A DNA stretch of 64,000 bases from the NCBI GenBank assembly GCA_019694475.1, contig JAIBBX010000001.1, forward strand, positions 254,001 through 318,000, given 5' to 3'. The notes under the pieces are model-generated. The model searched no databases, was not told the origin of the DNA, and saw only the letters and a list, made by a program, of their open reading frames with translations. This document shows positions 42,898 to 50,199 of this stretch, in pieces. Source of the DNA: Parachlamydiales bacterium. Its GTDB lineage: Bacteria > Chlamydiota > Chlamydiia > Chlamydiales > SM23-39. The translations under genes were made by a program, and so were the position numbers. Position 1 is the first letter of the stretch; every line of letters starts with the position of its first letter.

Positions 42898-43613
42898 AAT
42901 CTTGGGACGCTAGGCGCGATTACATCATCCCCGGAGACGCCAAGCAAACAATTGACTTTGCAGTGGAGCATTGGATCCATTCCGCCGAACGGGCGATTCA
43001 AAAGCGAGGACGCTTCGCCGTCGCCCTTTCTGGAGGCTCTACCCCAAAAGCCATATATGAGAAGCTGTGCACGAAAAAGCTCGATTGGTCGAAAATATGG
43101 CTATTCTGGAGCGATGAAAGAGCCGTCCCCCCCGATCATGCAGATAGCAACTATCGAATGGCTATGGATTTCTTTAAAACAGTTCCAATTCCTCCATCTC
43201 AAGTATTTCGTATGATCGCCGAAAGCGATATTGAAAAAAATGCATTGAATTACGAAGAAAAAATTCATCATGTACTTGGCAATCACTTATTCGATCTTGT
43301 TATGCTCGGCGTTGGCGAAGACGGACACACCGCTTCGCTCTTTCCAAACACCAAAGGATTAGAAGTAAATAATCGACTTGTCATAGCAAATAAAATTACA
43401 GAAAAAAATGTTTGGAGAATGACTCTTACTTTCGATTGCATCAATCAAAGTTTTCACTCTGCAATTTATTGCATTGGCTCCTCTAAACAGATCATTGTTC
43501 CTAAAGTTCTTAGCGCTGCAATTATATCAGAATTTCCTTCAAGCCGCATCGGAACAGCAGAAAATAAAGCTCTGTGGATTCTCGATTCGGACGCTGCAAG
43601 TAACTTAAAATAA
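42891..43613 (+). CDS. pgl: 6-phosphogluconolactonase (DevB type)
   Basis: Hydrolyses 6-phosphogluconolactone, the product of Zwf. It has 240 residues, normal for the family. It shows RFAVALSGGSTPKAIYEKL (about residue 42), KIWLFWSDERAVPPDHADSNYRMA (about 67) and LVMLGVGEDGHTASLFPNTKG, carrying the conserved Glu-Asp-Gly-His. The start overlaps opcA by 7 bp. It ends the pyrG-pgl cluster. The last 20 residues are poorly conserved-looking, as is usual. Confidence is high. Confidence 0.94.
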   Translation: MLKSWDARRDYIIPGDAKQTIDFAVEHWIHSAERAIQKRGRFAVALSGGSTPKAIYEKLCTKKLDWSKIWLFWSDERAVPPDHADSNYRMAMDFFKTVPIPPSQVFRMIAESDIEKNALNYEEKIHHVLGNHLFDLVMLGVGEDGHTASLFPNTKGLEVNNRLVIANKITEKNVWRMTLTFDCINQSFHSAIYCIGSSKQIIVPKVLSAAIISEFPSSRIGTAENKALWILDSDAASNLK

Positions 43614-43622
43614 TTCCTCGTC

Positions 43623-43652
43623 TTGTCCTAAAGCATACAATTACATTAAAAT
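43623..43652 (+). promoter_or_regulatory. Candidate promoter of the Inc-like gene
   Basis: TTGTCC (43623-43628) and TAAAAT (43647-43652), 18 bp apart, lie about 50 bp before the ATG of the next gene. GGGTG at 43690-43694 then serves as ribosome-binding site. The match to the sigma-70 consensus is moderate. Confidence 0.35.
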
Positions 43653-43703
43653 ATACGGCGTAAATGAAATAAACCTCTGAACAAAAAAAGGGTGAAAAAA
43701 TTT

Positions 43704-44363
43704 ATGACAACTCAAGCTGTTCAAACACAAGTTGCTTCTGTAGCTGCTCAATCAGCTCCTGCAGAGCAAAAAAAAGTGCAAGATTCTAACGGCCGCGTAA
43801 TCGAGCCATTTAGACTTCACTATGACAATACAAAAGCTTATTTCAATGCTCCAGCAACATCAGAAAATTCTTTTGTTGCCGCATTGCAAAAAACTGCTTA
43901 CGTTGCTGCTTCTGCGATCCTCGCTGTTGTGGAAACACTCCGCAATATCGTAGCAGGTCTTGTTGACGTAGCGTTCATCGCTCCAGTTAACTTCGTTGGA
44001 AGCTTCTTCAATAAAACTGAAGAGAAGCCAGTTGAGCAACCACCAGCTCCTCCAGCTCCTCCAGCTCCACAAAAGCCAGTTGAATTGACAAGATGGCAAA
44101 AATTCCAAGCGAAATGCGCTAACGGCCTCGCATGGGTAAGAGACTCTCGTCCAGCTATCATGGCTTCAAATGCTGCTTCTTACGCACTTGGCGCTGTGAA
44201 GGCGAACCCACGCAAAACTGTTGTTGCTGCTGCTTCAGTAGCCGGAACAGCTGCAGGGATCTACCTCGGCGTACCAGGAATGGTAGTTAATGGCATTAAA
44301 AATGTTGCTGGTTCAGTTGCTTCATACGCAACATACGCAGCTCCTGCTGCTACTGCTGTTTAA
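43704..44363 (+). CDS. Inc-like bilobed hydrophobic protein, probably highly expressed
   Basis: A 219-residue protein of unknown family. A polar N-terminus (residues 1-50) is followed by a bilobed hydrophobic region (about 60-105: FVAALQKTAYVAASAILAVVETLRNIVAG...), a Pro-rich linker (PPAPPAPPAP, about 118-128) and a second Ala-rich hydrophobic region (AAASVAGTAAGIYLGVPGMVVNGI...). This resembles chlamydial inclusion membrane proteins. Codons are strongly biased to GCT, GTT and AAC, and a strong terminator follows, both suggesting high expression. I prefer ATG 43704 with GGGTG upstream over the GTG at 43692. The protein could instead be an envelope or nucleoid-associated component. Confidence 0.6.
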   Translation: MTTQAVQTQVASVAAQSAPAEQKKVQDSNGRVIEPFRLHYDNTKAYFNAPATSENSFVAALQKTAYVAASAILAVVETLRNIVAGLVDVAFIAPVNFVGSFFNKTEEKPVEQPPAPPAPPAPQKPVELTRWQKFQAKCANGLAWVRDSRPAIMASNAASYALGAVKANPRKTVVAAASVAGTAAGIYLGVPGMVVNGIKNVAGSVASYATYAAPAATAV

Positions 44364-44394
44364 GCAATAGCTTAAGACGGAAGATGATTCTTCT

Positions 44395-44422
44395 AAAGGC
44401 CCCTTTTTTAGGGGCCTTTTTT
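44395..44422 (+). terminator. Rho-independent terminator
   Basis: AAAGGCCCC (44395-44403) pairs with GGGGCCTTT (44411-44419) around a 7-base loop and is followed by T residues. It lies 32 bp after the stop of the Inc-like gene. It is the clearest intrinsic terminator in the window. Confidence 0.9.
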
Positions 44423-44462
44423 ATTGCCCTTTTCCCGTAAAAAAGAATACAATCCTTGCATT

Positions 44463-44708
44463 ATGTCTTGGATACAGCCCATTCAGCCGAATATGGATAT
44501 TTCTCTGACCATTCTGGAAGGGAAATTCGAAAATAGTCTTATCGACACGGCTCAAAAAATCGCTATCTATACGGTCATCCCCTTTATGATGATCGCAATC
44601 CTCGAAGCGCTCATTAAAAATTTCATTCTGATTGGCCTGGCCAATTGCGCAATTGCCGTATTGAATAGCGGTCATTGCCTCTATCAAAAATTTTGTACAA
44701 GCCCATGA
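44463..44708 (+). CDS. Small unknown membrane-associated protein upstream of tsaD
   Basis: An 81-residue protein. After a polar start (MSWIQPIQPNMDISLTILEGKFENSLIDTAQK) it has a hydrophobic region from about residue 34 to 66 (IAIYTVIPFMMIAILEALIKNFILIGLANCAIAVL) that could form two short membrane helices. I do not recognise a family. The ATG at 44463 is preferred because the upstream codons of the frame (from 44424) overlap the terminator. Its stop overlaps the tsaD start by 4 bp (ATGA), so it is translationally coupled to tsaD. It could be an Inc-like small protein. Confidence 0.5.
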   Translation: MSWIQPIQPNMDISLTILEGKFENSLIDTAQKIAIYTVIPFMMIAILEALIKNFILIGLANCAIAVLNSGHCLYQKFCTSP

Positions 44709-45682
44709 TCGTTTTAGGAATTGAGAGTACTTGCGACGAGACCGGGGCCGCGGTTGTAAAAGATGGAAAAACCATTTTATCAAACGTTCTCGCCTCTTCT
44801 GCTGATATCCATGAAAAATATGGGGGCGTTTTCCCTGAACTTGCATGCCGCCGCCACATTGAAGCCATCATTCCGGTTGTAGACGAGGCTCTTAAAACTG
44901 CTCAAGTGACCCCGGATCAGATCGATCTGATTGCTGTAGCAAAAGGACCCGGGCTCATCGGCGCCCTCCTGATCGGGATGAATGCGGCCAAAGGCCTGTC
45001 GATTGCTTGGAATAAACCTCTCGTCGGCGTCAACCATGTCGAAGCGCACCTCTACGCCAGCATGATGGAATTGGAAACCGTACCACTCCCTGCTCTCGGA
45101 ATCGTGATTTCAGGCGGGCACACCCTTCTTCTCAAAATATTAGAATTAGGCTGCTATCAGCCAATCAGCACAACTGTCGATGATGCGATCGGCGAAGCTT
45201 TTGACAAAGTAGGAAATCTTTTAGGCCTCACCTATCCGGGAGGTCCTCAAGTGGAAAAGCTCGCAAGATTGGGAAATCCAAAAGCCTATCCGTTTACTGC
45301 AGGAAAAGTGAAACGCTCTCCACTTGACTTTTCATTCAGCGGTCTTAAAACTGCAGTCCTTTACGCATTGAAAGGAGATGTAGATAAGGCGAGTATTGCC
45401 GCTTCTTTCCAGGAAACAGCGCTTAGAGACATCGCGAATAAGGCCATGATGGCAAGCAAAAGTTTTGACTGTCAGGCGATTTTTTTAGGAGGCGGCGTCA
45501 CTGCGAACCAGCGGCTGAAGGCGATCATGCAAGAAACATTTCCTCATTTGCCCGTTTTCTGGCCCCAGGGCACGCTCTCTTTAGACAATGCAGCCATGAT
45601 CGCTGGATTAGGGGCAAAAAAATTCTTCCCTCCTGGCGATCCGCTTGATCTAGAAGCGCGTACGCGCATTCCCATTGTGTAA
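44705..45682 (+). CDS. tsaD: tRNA N6-threonylcarbamoyladenosine transferase subunit TsaD
   Basis: Transfers the threonylcarbamoyl group to A37 of ANN-decoding tRNAs. It has 325 residues. The ASKHA-fold protein begins MIVLGIESTCDETGAAVV. Its metal-binding His pair is in VGVNHVEAHLYASMM (about residue 111). SGGHTLLLKI, YPGGPQVEKLAR and the ATP site IFLGGGVTANQRLKAIM follow. ATG 44705 is the family start, and the longer reading to 44675 lies in the previous gene. TsaB, TsaC and TsaE partners are not in the window. It is essential in most bacteria. Confidence 0.95.
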   Translation: MIVLGIESTCDETGAAVVKDGKTILSNVLASSADIHEKYGGVFPELACRRHIEAIIPVVDEALKTAQVTPDQIDLIAVAKGPGLIGALLIGMNAAKGLSIAWNKPLVGVNHVEAHLYASMMELETVPLPALGIVISGGHTLLLKILELGCYQPISTTVDDAIGEAFDKVGNLLGLTYPGGPQVEKLARLGNPKAYPFTAGKVKRSPLDFSFSGLKTAVLYALKGDVDKASIAASFQETALRDIANKAMMASKSFDCQAIFLGGGVTANQRLKAIMQETFPHLPVFWPQGTLSLDNAAMIAGLGAKKFFPPGDPLDLEARTRIPIV

Positions 45683-45727
45683 AATGGCGTTATTCGAGTA
45701 ATATTTAATGCAAAAAGAGGTTTTTTT

Positions 45728-45889
45728 ATGGCGAAAAAAGGCGCAAGAGAGAATATCAAATTGAAGAGCACAGAATCAAACGAGTGCTATTGGACTGTGA
45801 AAAACAAAAGAAACACCACAGAGCGCATTGAGTTGAAAAAATATGACTCTAGCCTGCGCAAACATGTGACTTTCAAAGAAGCAAAATAA
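45728..45889 (+). CDS. rpmG: 50S ribosomal protein L33
   Basis: A 53-residue ribosomal protein, [18 protein letters not shown] at its start, with [20 protein letters not shown] typical of L33. The bacterial L33 zinc-type CxxC pairs are absent, leaving one Cys (NECYWT), as in the zinc-free form. No gene overlaps it. It lies directly before lolC: the TTG start codon of lolC begins with the base after the stop. As I recall, Chlamydia has the same rpmG-lol order. An A/T-rich stretch upstream (TTTTTTT) gives no clear Shine-Dalgarno. Confidence 0.93.
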   Translation: MAKKGARENIKLKSTESNECYWTVKNKRNTTERIELKKYDSSLRKHVTFKEAK

Positions 45890-47302
45890 TTGTTTGAACT
45901 ATCAGTCGCTTTGAAGTATTTGGTGCCGAGAAGGAAATCTCTTTCTACGGCACTTATTTCTTTGATGTCGGTTTTAGTTATCTCGCTGGTCGTTTGGCTT
46001 GTCGTAGTATTCCTGTCAGTCACGACGGGTATCGAAAAAAACTGGCTCAAAAAACTCACAACGCTCCATGCACCCATCCGCATCTCCCCAACAGAGCAGT
46101 ATTATAAATCATACTATTACCAAATCGATTCGCTAGCAGCAGCTTCCCAATACACCCTGAAGACCATCGGGGAAAAAGCTGAAGCTCAAAAAAGCGATCC
46201 TTATTCCGCCGAAGTCGACGCGGAAATTCCTCCATCTCTGCCGAAACCGGAAAAACTCGATTTAGTCAAAACCGCTTTTCATGAATTAAAAGCTCTCGGC
46301 CTTCCCTTTCAAGACTATGAAATCGGAGGAGGACTGCTTAAAATCAACCGAGGATCGGGCGCAGTCGTTTCCCAAATGTCCTATCTCCTCTCCTACCCGG
46401 AAAACAATCCTCATTTTGAATCTCTCATCCTTGAGTCAAAACCGATGGATGGACCCGATGTGCCTGTGCTTCTTCCCAAAAACTACAAAGAAAGCGGCAT
46501 CAAGATTGGAGATGCTGGCACTCTCAGCTACGCGGCAATGAGCGCGCTCTCTTCGCAAGAGCAAAGAATTCCGATCAAAGTGAGCGGCTTTTACGATCCA
46601 GGGCTCGTCTCTGTGGGGAATAAATGCATCATCGTCCCCAAAGATATCACCCGCCTCATTCATGCATCGACTCAAACCTTTTCTCCCGATGGAACTCCTA
46701 CAAATGGGATTTTCGTCTGGTTCGATGATTTGAGCTCTGCCGCCAGCGTAAAAACCCGCATTGAAAAACAGCTAAATGAGGCTGGCATCGGGAAATATTG
46801 GAAAGTAGATACCTACAGAGATTTTGAGTTCTCAAAGGATCTCATGCTTCAATTTCAAAGCGACCGTACTCTTTTTCTACTCATTGCAGCGATTATTTTG
46901 ATCGTCGCCTGCTGCAACATCATTTCTCTTTTGGTCCTTCTCGTGAACGACAAGAAAAAAGAAATTGCGATCCTGCAATCGATGGGAGCCTCCTTTAGCA
47001 GCATCGCAGCCATTTTTGGAACTTGCGGAGCGCTCATGGGCCTCTTGAGCTGTTTATTAGGATCAACATTTGCTGTTTTGACATTGAAAAATATAAACGG
47101 CCTAGTCTCTCTCTTAAGTGCGATCCAAGGCCATCAGGCGTTCAATCCGGCATTTTTCGGCAATACTTTACCAAACGAACTCAGCCATGAAGCGCTTCTT
47201 TTCGTTCTCATTGCCACGCCAATCCTATCGCTCGCCGCGGGCCTTATTCCGGCCATAAAAGCAAGCCGCATCCGCCCCTCTTCCGTTTTGAGGTCTGAAT
47301 GA
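45890..47302 (+). CDS. lolC: Lipoprotein-releasing ABC transporter permease (LolC/LolE type)
   Basis: A 470-residue inner-membrane subunit of the Lol complex that sends lipoproteins to the outer membrane. TM1 is at about residues 24-46 (LMSVLVISLVVWLVVVFLSV), followed by a periplasmic domain of about 270 residues. The FtsX/MacB-like helices lie near 330-350 (LFLLIAAIILIVACCNIISLLVLL), 370-400 and 430-455, with NDKKKEIAILQSMGAS as the coupling motif. It uses a TTG start at 45890, right after rpmG, with family-like FELSVALKYLVPRRKS. The gene overlaps lolD by 4 bp. A single C/E-type gene suggests a homodimeric complex. Confidence 0.87.
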   Translation: MFELSVALKYLVPRRKSLSTALISLMSVLVISLVVWLVVVFLSVTTGIEKNWLKKLTTLHAPIRISPTEQYYKSYYYQIDSLAAASQYTLKTIGEKAEAQKSDPYSAEVDAEIPPSLPKPEKLDLVKTAFHELKALGLPFQDYEIGGGLLKINRGSGAVVSQMSYLLSYPENNPHFESLILESKPMDGPDVPVLLPKNYKESGIKIGDAGTLSYAAMSALSSQEQRIPIKVSGFYDPGLVSVGNKCIIVPKDITRLIHASTQTFSPDGTPTNGIFVWFDDLSSAASVKTRIEKQLNEAGIGKYWKVDTYRDFEFSKDLMLQFQSDRTLFLLIAAIILIVACCNIISLLVLLVNDKKKEIAILQSMGASFSSIAAIFGTCGALMGLLSCLLGSTFAVLTLKNINGLVSLLSAIQGHQAFNPAFFGNTLPNELSHEALLFVLIATPILSLAAGLIPAIKASRIRPSSVLRSE

Positions 47303-47925
47303 TCCTAAAAGCAAAAAACCTTTATAAGACATATGATAAAAGCCCTATTCTTTCAGGCGTTTCTCTGAGTGTCAAACCGGGGGAAACGATCGCCATTTGC
47401 GGCAGATCGGGCGAAGGGAAAACGACGCTCTTGCATATTCTTGGCACGCTCGAAGAGCCTGATAGCGGAGAAATCGAAATCGCCGGCATGAGACTGACGC
47501 GATCGAATGCAAAAGAACTACGAAACAGTCAAATCGGATTCATTTTCCAAGCGTACAATCTGCTGGAAGATTTTACGGCGCTTGAAAACGTGCTCATGCC
47601 TGCGCGTATCGCTAGAAGAAATCCAAAAAGAGACGAAGGACTTGAACTACTCGCTCTCGTTGGACTTGAGCACAAGGCTGATGTACCAGCAAAAGTATTA
47701 TCTGGCGGAGAAAGACAGAGAGTGGCGATCGCACGCGCCCTCTGCAACAATCCCAATCTGATTTTAGCCGACGAGCCTACAGGAAACCTCGATCGGGAAA
47801 ATGGAAAGAAGGTGGGCGAAATCCTAATTCATCTGAAAAAAACGCTCATTCTCGTCACGCACGATCCTGAGCTTGCAGCTCTTTGCAACACCCGATATGT
47901 TCTTCAAAGTGGAAATATATTCTAA
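47299..47925 (+). CDS. lolD: Lipoprotein-releasing ABC transporter ATPase LolD
   Basis: A 208-residue ABC ATPase partner of LolC/E. Walker A is [15 protein letters not shown] (about residue 36). The Q-loop is in [22 protein letters not shown]. The signature is [19 protein letters not shown] (about 134). Walker B is [16 protein letters not shown]. The H-loop is [10 protein letters not shown]. It overlaps lolC by 4 bp. The chaperone LolA and other lipoprotein maturation genes are not in the window. The role in lipoprotein export comes from this pairing. Confidence 0.92.
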   Translation: MILKAKNLYKTYDKSPILSGVSLSVKPGETIAICGRSGEGKTTLLHILGTLEEPDSGEIEIAGMRLTRSNAKELRNSQIGFIFQAYNLLEDFTALENVLMPARIARRNPKRDEGLELLALVGLEHKADVPAKVLSGGERQRVAIARALCNNPNLILADEPTGNLDRENGKKVGEILIHLKKTLILVTHDPELAALCNTRYVLQSGNIF

Positions 47926-47963
47926 ATTCTGCTACGAATAGACTCTTGCACAAGGAGTAATGA

Positions 47964-49295
47964 ATGCAGATTTTGATGGTGGGAACTGGATATGTCGGAC
48001 TTGTTACAGGATCATGCTTTGCTGAAATGGGGTACACCGTCACCTGCCTCGATATCGATCAGGAAAAAATTCGACTGCTGGAACAAGGGATCATCCCGAT
48101 TTATGAACCTGGACTCGAAGAAATTGTGAAACGCAACGTAAAACAAAAACGGCTTATTTTCACCACAGATTATGCGTCTGCCGTCTCTTCCGCCACGATC
48201 TGTTTCATTGCCGTTCCAACGCCATCGCGCGATGATGGTTCATGCGATACAAGCTATGTGGAAGCTGCTGCCAGGGAAATCGCGCGGCATATGAAGGGAT
48301 ATACGATTGTCGTCAACAAATCGACCGTTCCCGTTGGCACTGCCCACCGTGTTGCGCAAGTGATTCGAGAAGTGAATCCCAATTTAAAATTCGATGTTGT
48401 TTCCAATCCAGAATTTTTGAAAGAAGGGGCTGCAGTCCAAGATTGCTTAAAACCTGACCGGATCGTCATTGGCTCAGACAGCGCAAAAGCGGCTGAGATT
48501 TTGAAAGAGATCTATTCCCCATTCACCTTCAATCATGAGCGTATTTTGCTCATGGATACTCTTTCTGCAGAAATGACTAAATACGCAGCCAATGCAATGC
48601 TGGCCACCCGCATTTCCTTCATGAACGAGATCGCAGACATTTGTAAACGTGTAGGTGCAAATGTCAATGAAGTGCGCAAAGGGATCGGCTCCGACAGCCG
48701 CATTGGATACAGTTTTCTCTATCCCGGCGTCGGATATGGAGGCTCTTGCTTCCCAAAAGACATCCGCGCGCTCATCTCTGTAGCAAGAAATGCGGGTGCG
48801 AACCCAGAACTTTTACAAGCGGCCGATTCGGTCAACAATCGGCAAAAAAAAGCGCTCAGCCACATGATGCACCGCTATTTTGCAAAAAAGGGCGGACTTA
48901 AGGGAAAAACCATTGCTGTTTGGGGACTTGCCTTCAAACCCGATACGGACGATATGCGGGAAGCCCCTTCCCTTACGTTTATCGAGGATCTTCTCAAAGA
49001 AGGAGCCAAACTCAAAGTATTTGACCCGATCGCCATGCCGAATGCCCGCAAGATTTTAGCCGGCCATCCAAATATCGAATGGTGTACTGATGAATTTGAT
49101 GCAGCCAAAGATTCCGATGCAATTGCACTCCTCACCGAATGGAAACAGTTCCGCCTTGTCGATTTCAATCCGGTTCGCAAAACCATGAAAGGCTTCGCCT
49201 TCTTTGATGGACGCAACCAATACAAACCTCTCGAAATGAAAAACAAAGGATTTGATTATCTTTCCATCGGAGTCCCAGACGTTACACACGATTGA
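47964..49295 (+). CDS. ugd: UDP-glucose 6-dehydrogenase
   Basis: Oxidises UDP-glucose to UDP-glucuronate, a precursor for envelope sugars. It has 443 residues. It begins MQILMVGTGYVGLVTGSCFAEMG (NAD fold). The central part has SNPEFLKEGAAVQDCLKPDRIVIG. The catalytic Cys lies in YPGVGYGGSCFPKDIRALI (about residue 260). GLAFKPDTDDMREAPSLTFIE marks the C-terminal sugar domain. The gene has AGGAG before ATG 47964. A UDP-glucuronate pathway pairs with galE at 59752, but the end product cannot be told. It is followed by a prenyl synthase gene that overlaps by 44 bp. Confidence 0.94.
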   Translation: MQILMVGTGYVGLVTGSCFAEMGYTVTCLDIDQEKIRLLEQGIIPIYEPGLEEIVKRNVKQKRLIFTTDYASAVSSATICFIAVPTPSRDDGSCDTSYVEAAAREIARHMKGYTIVVNKSTVPVGTAHRVAQVIREVNPNLKFDVVSNPEFLKEGAAVQDCLKPDRIVIGSDSAKAAEILKEIYSPFTFNHERILLMDTLSAEMTKYAANAMLATRISFMNEIADICKRVGANVNEVRKGIGSDSRIGYSFLYPGVGYGGSCFPKDIRALISVARNAGANPELLQAADSVNNRQKKALSHMMHRYFAKKGGLKGKTIAVWGLAFKPDTDDMREAPSLTFIEDLLKEGAKLKVFDPIAMPNARKILAGHPNIEWCTDEFDAAKDSDAIALLTEWKQFRLVDFNPVRKTMKGFAFFDGRNQYKPLEMKNKGFDYLSIGVPDVTHD

Positions 49296-50103
49296 ACAGC
49301 GTTTAAGAGAGCTGATTCCTGCCCGCGACGAGACGATTTTTGAAGCGGCCCGCTACTCCCTTCTTTCCAAAGGGAAACGAATTCGTCCCATGCTCACTTT
49401 GGCTACAGCTGCAGTATTTGGCGTAGACCCGCTCACCGCGCTCGATCCTGCTTGCGCTATCGAAATGATCCATGCCTATTCACTCATTCATGACGACTTA
49501 CCCTGCATGGACAATGATGATTTAAGACGAGGAAAGCCGACCCTTCATAAAGTTTATGGAGATGCGATCGCCCTTCTAGCCGGCGACTATCTACTCACCT
49601 TTGCATTTGAAGTCGTCGCGAACGCCAATTTAGGACGCGAACAAAGAGTCCAAATGATCAAAACGATTGCCAACCGCTCCGGCGCACCTGGCATGATTGG
49701 TGGACAGGTGATCGATATGGAGCAAGCTGGAAAAGAAATCGATGAAGAGACCCTTTTGCAAATGCATGAAGGGAAAACATCAGCCCTCTTTATTGCCTGT
49801 CTTGAATGCGGTTCGCTCGCCGCAGGCTATCCCCCGACTCCCCTTCTTCAGTCTATTGGCAGGGAATTAGGCCTTGCATACCAGTTCCAAAATGATCTCT
49901 TAGATACAACAGTCATTCCGGGAAAAAACGCCGGCGGCGATGCCGCGAACCAAAAGCAAACGGCTATCACCCTCTATGGCGCTGCACTCGTGAAGGAAAA
50001 AGTCCAATCCCTAAAACACTCTATCCAAGAAAAAATCAAACAATTGCCCAATCAAGGCTCCCAGCTCGCCGCACTGGTTCGGCAGATCTTAGAGGGATCT
50101 TAG
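49252..50103 (+). CDS. ispA: Farnesyl/geranylgeranyl diphosphate synthase
   Basis: A 283-residue all-alpha short-chain prenyl synthase making the C15/C20 precursor of undecaprenyl phosphate and quinones. The first Asp-rich motif is HDDLPCMDNDDLRRGKPTLHK (about residue 85). GKTSALFIACLECGSLAAGY and LGLAYQFQNDLLDTT (about 217) cover the second motif. There the first Asp of the usual DDxxD is Asn (QNDLLD), a change that could alter product length or activity. The open frame starts at TTG 49252, overlapping ugd by 44 bp. No nearer ATG exists, so the start is uncertain. It ends before a 96-bp gap. Confidence 0.88.
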   Translation: MIIFPSESQTLHTIEQRLRELIPARDETIFEAARYSLLSKGKRIRPMLTLATAAVFGVDPLTALDPACAIEMIHAYSLIHDDLPCMDNDDLRRGKPTLHKVYGDAIALLAGDYLLTFAFEVVANANLGREQRVQMIKTIANRSGAPGMIGGQVIDMEQAGKEIDEETLLQMHEGKTSALFIACLECGSLAAGYPPTPLLQSIGRELGLAYQFQNDLLDTTVIPGKNAGGDAANQKQTAITLYGAALVKEKVQSLKHSIQEKIKQLPNQGSQLAALVRQILEGS

Positions 50104-50165
50104 TCAAAAACAACGCAAACCATTGACAGCTAGCGGCATAAGAACGGTTTAATTTATTGTAACTT

Positions 50166-50198
50166 TTTAGTATAATATTATAAAAATATAATACTAAA
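50166..50198 (+). promoter_or_regulatory. AT-rich palindromic promoter region of the unknown 651-residue gene
   Basis: Arms TTTAGTATAATAT (50166-50178) and ATATAATACTAAA (50186-50198) match at 12 of 13 positions and end one base before the ATG. The left arm contains TATAAT (50171-50176), a possible -10 box. Transcription would then give a very short leader with no Shine-Dalgarno. It may be an operator. Confidence 0.4.
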
Positions 50199-50199
50199 T

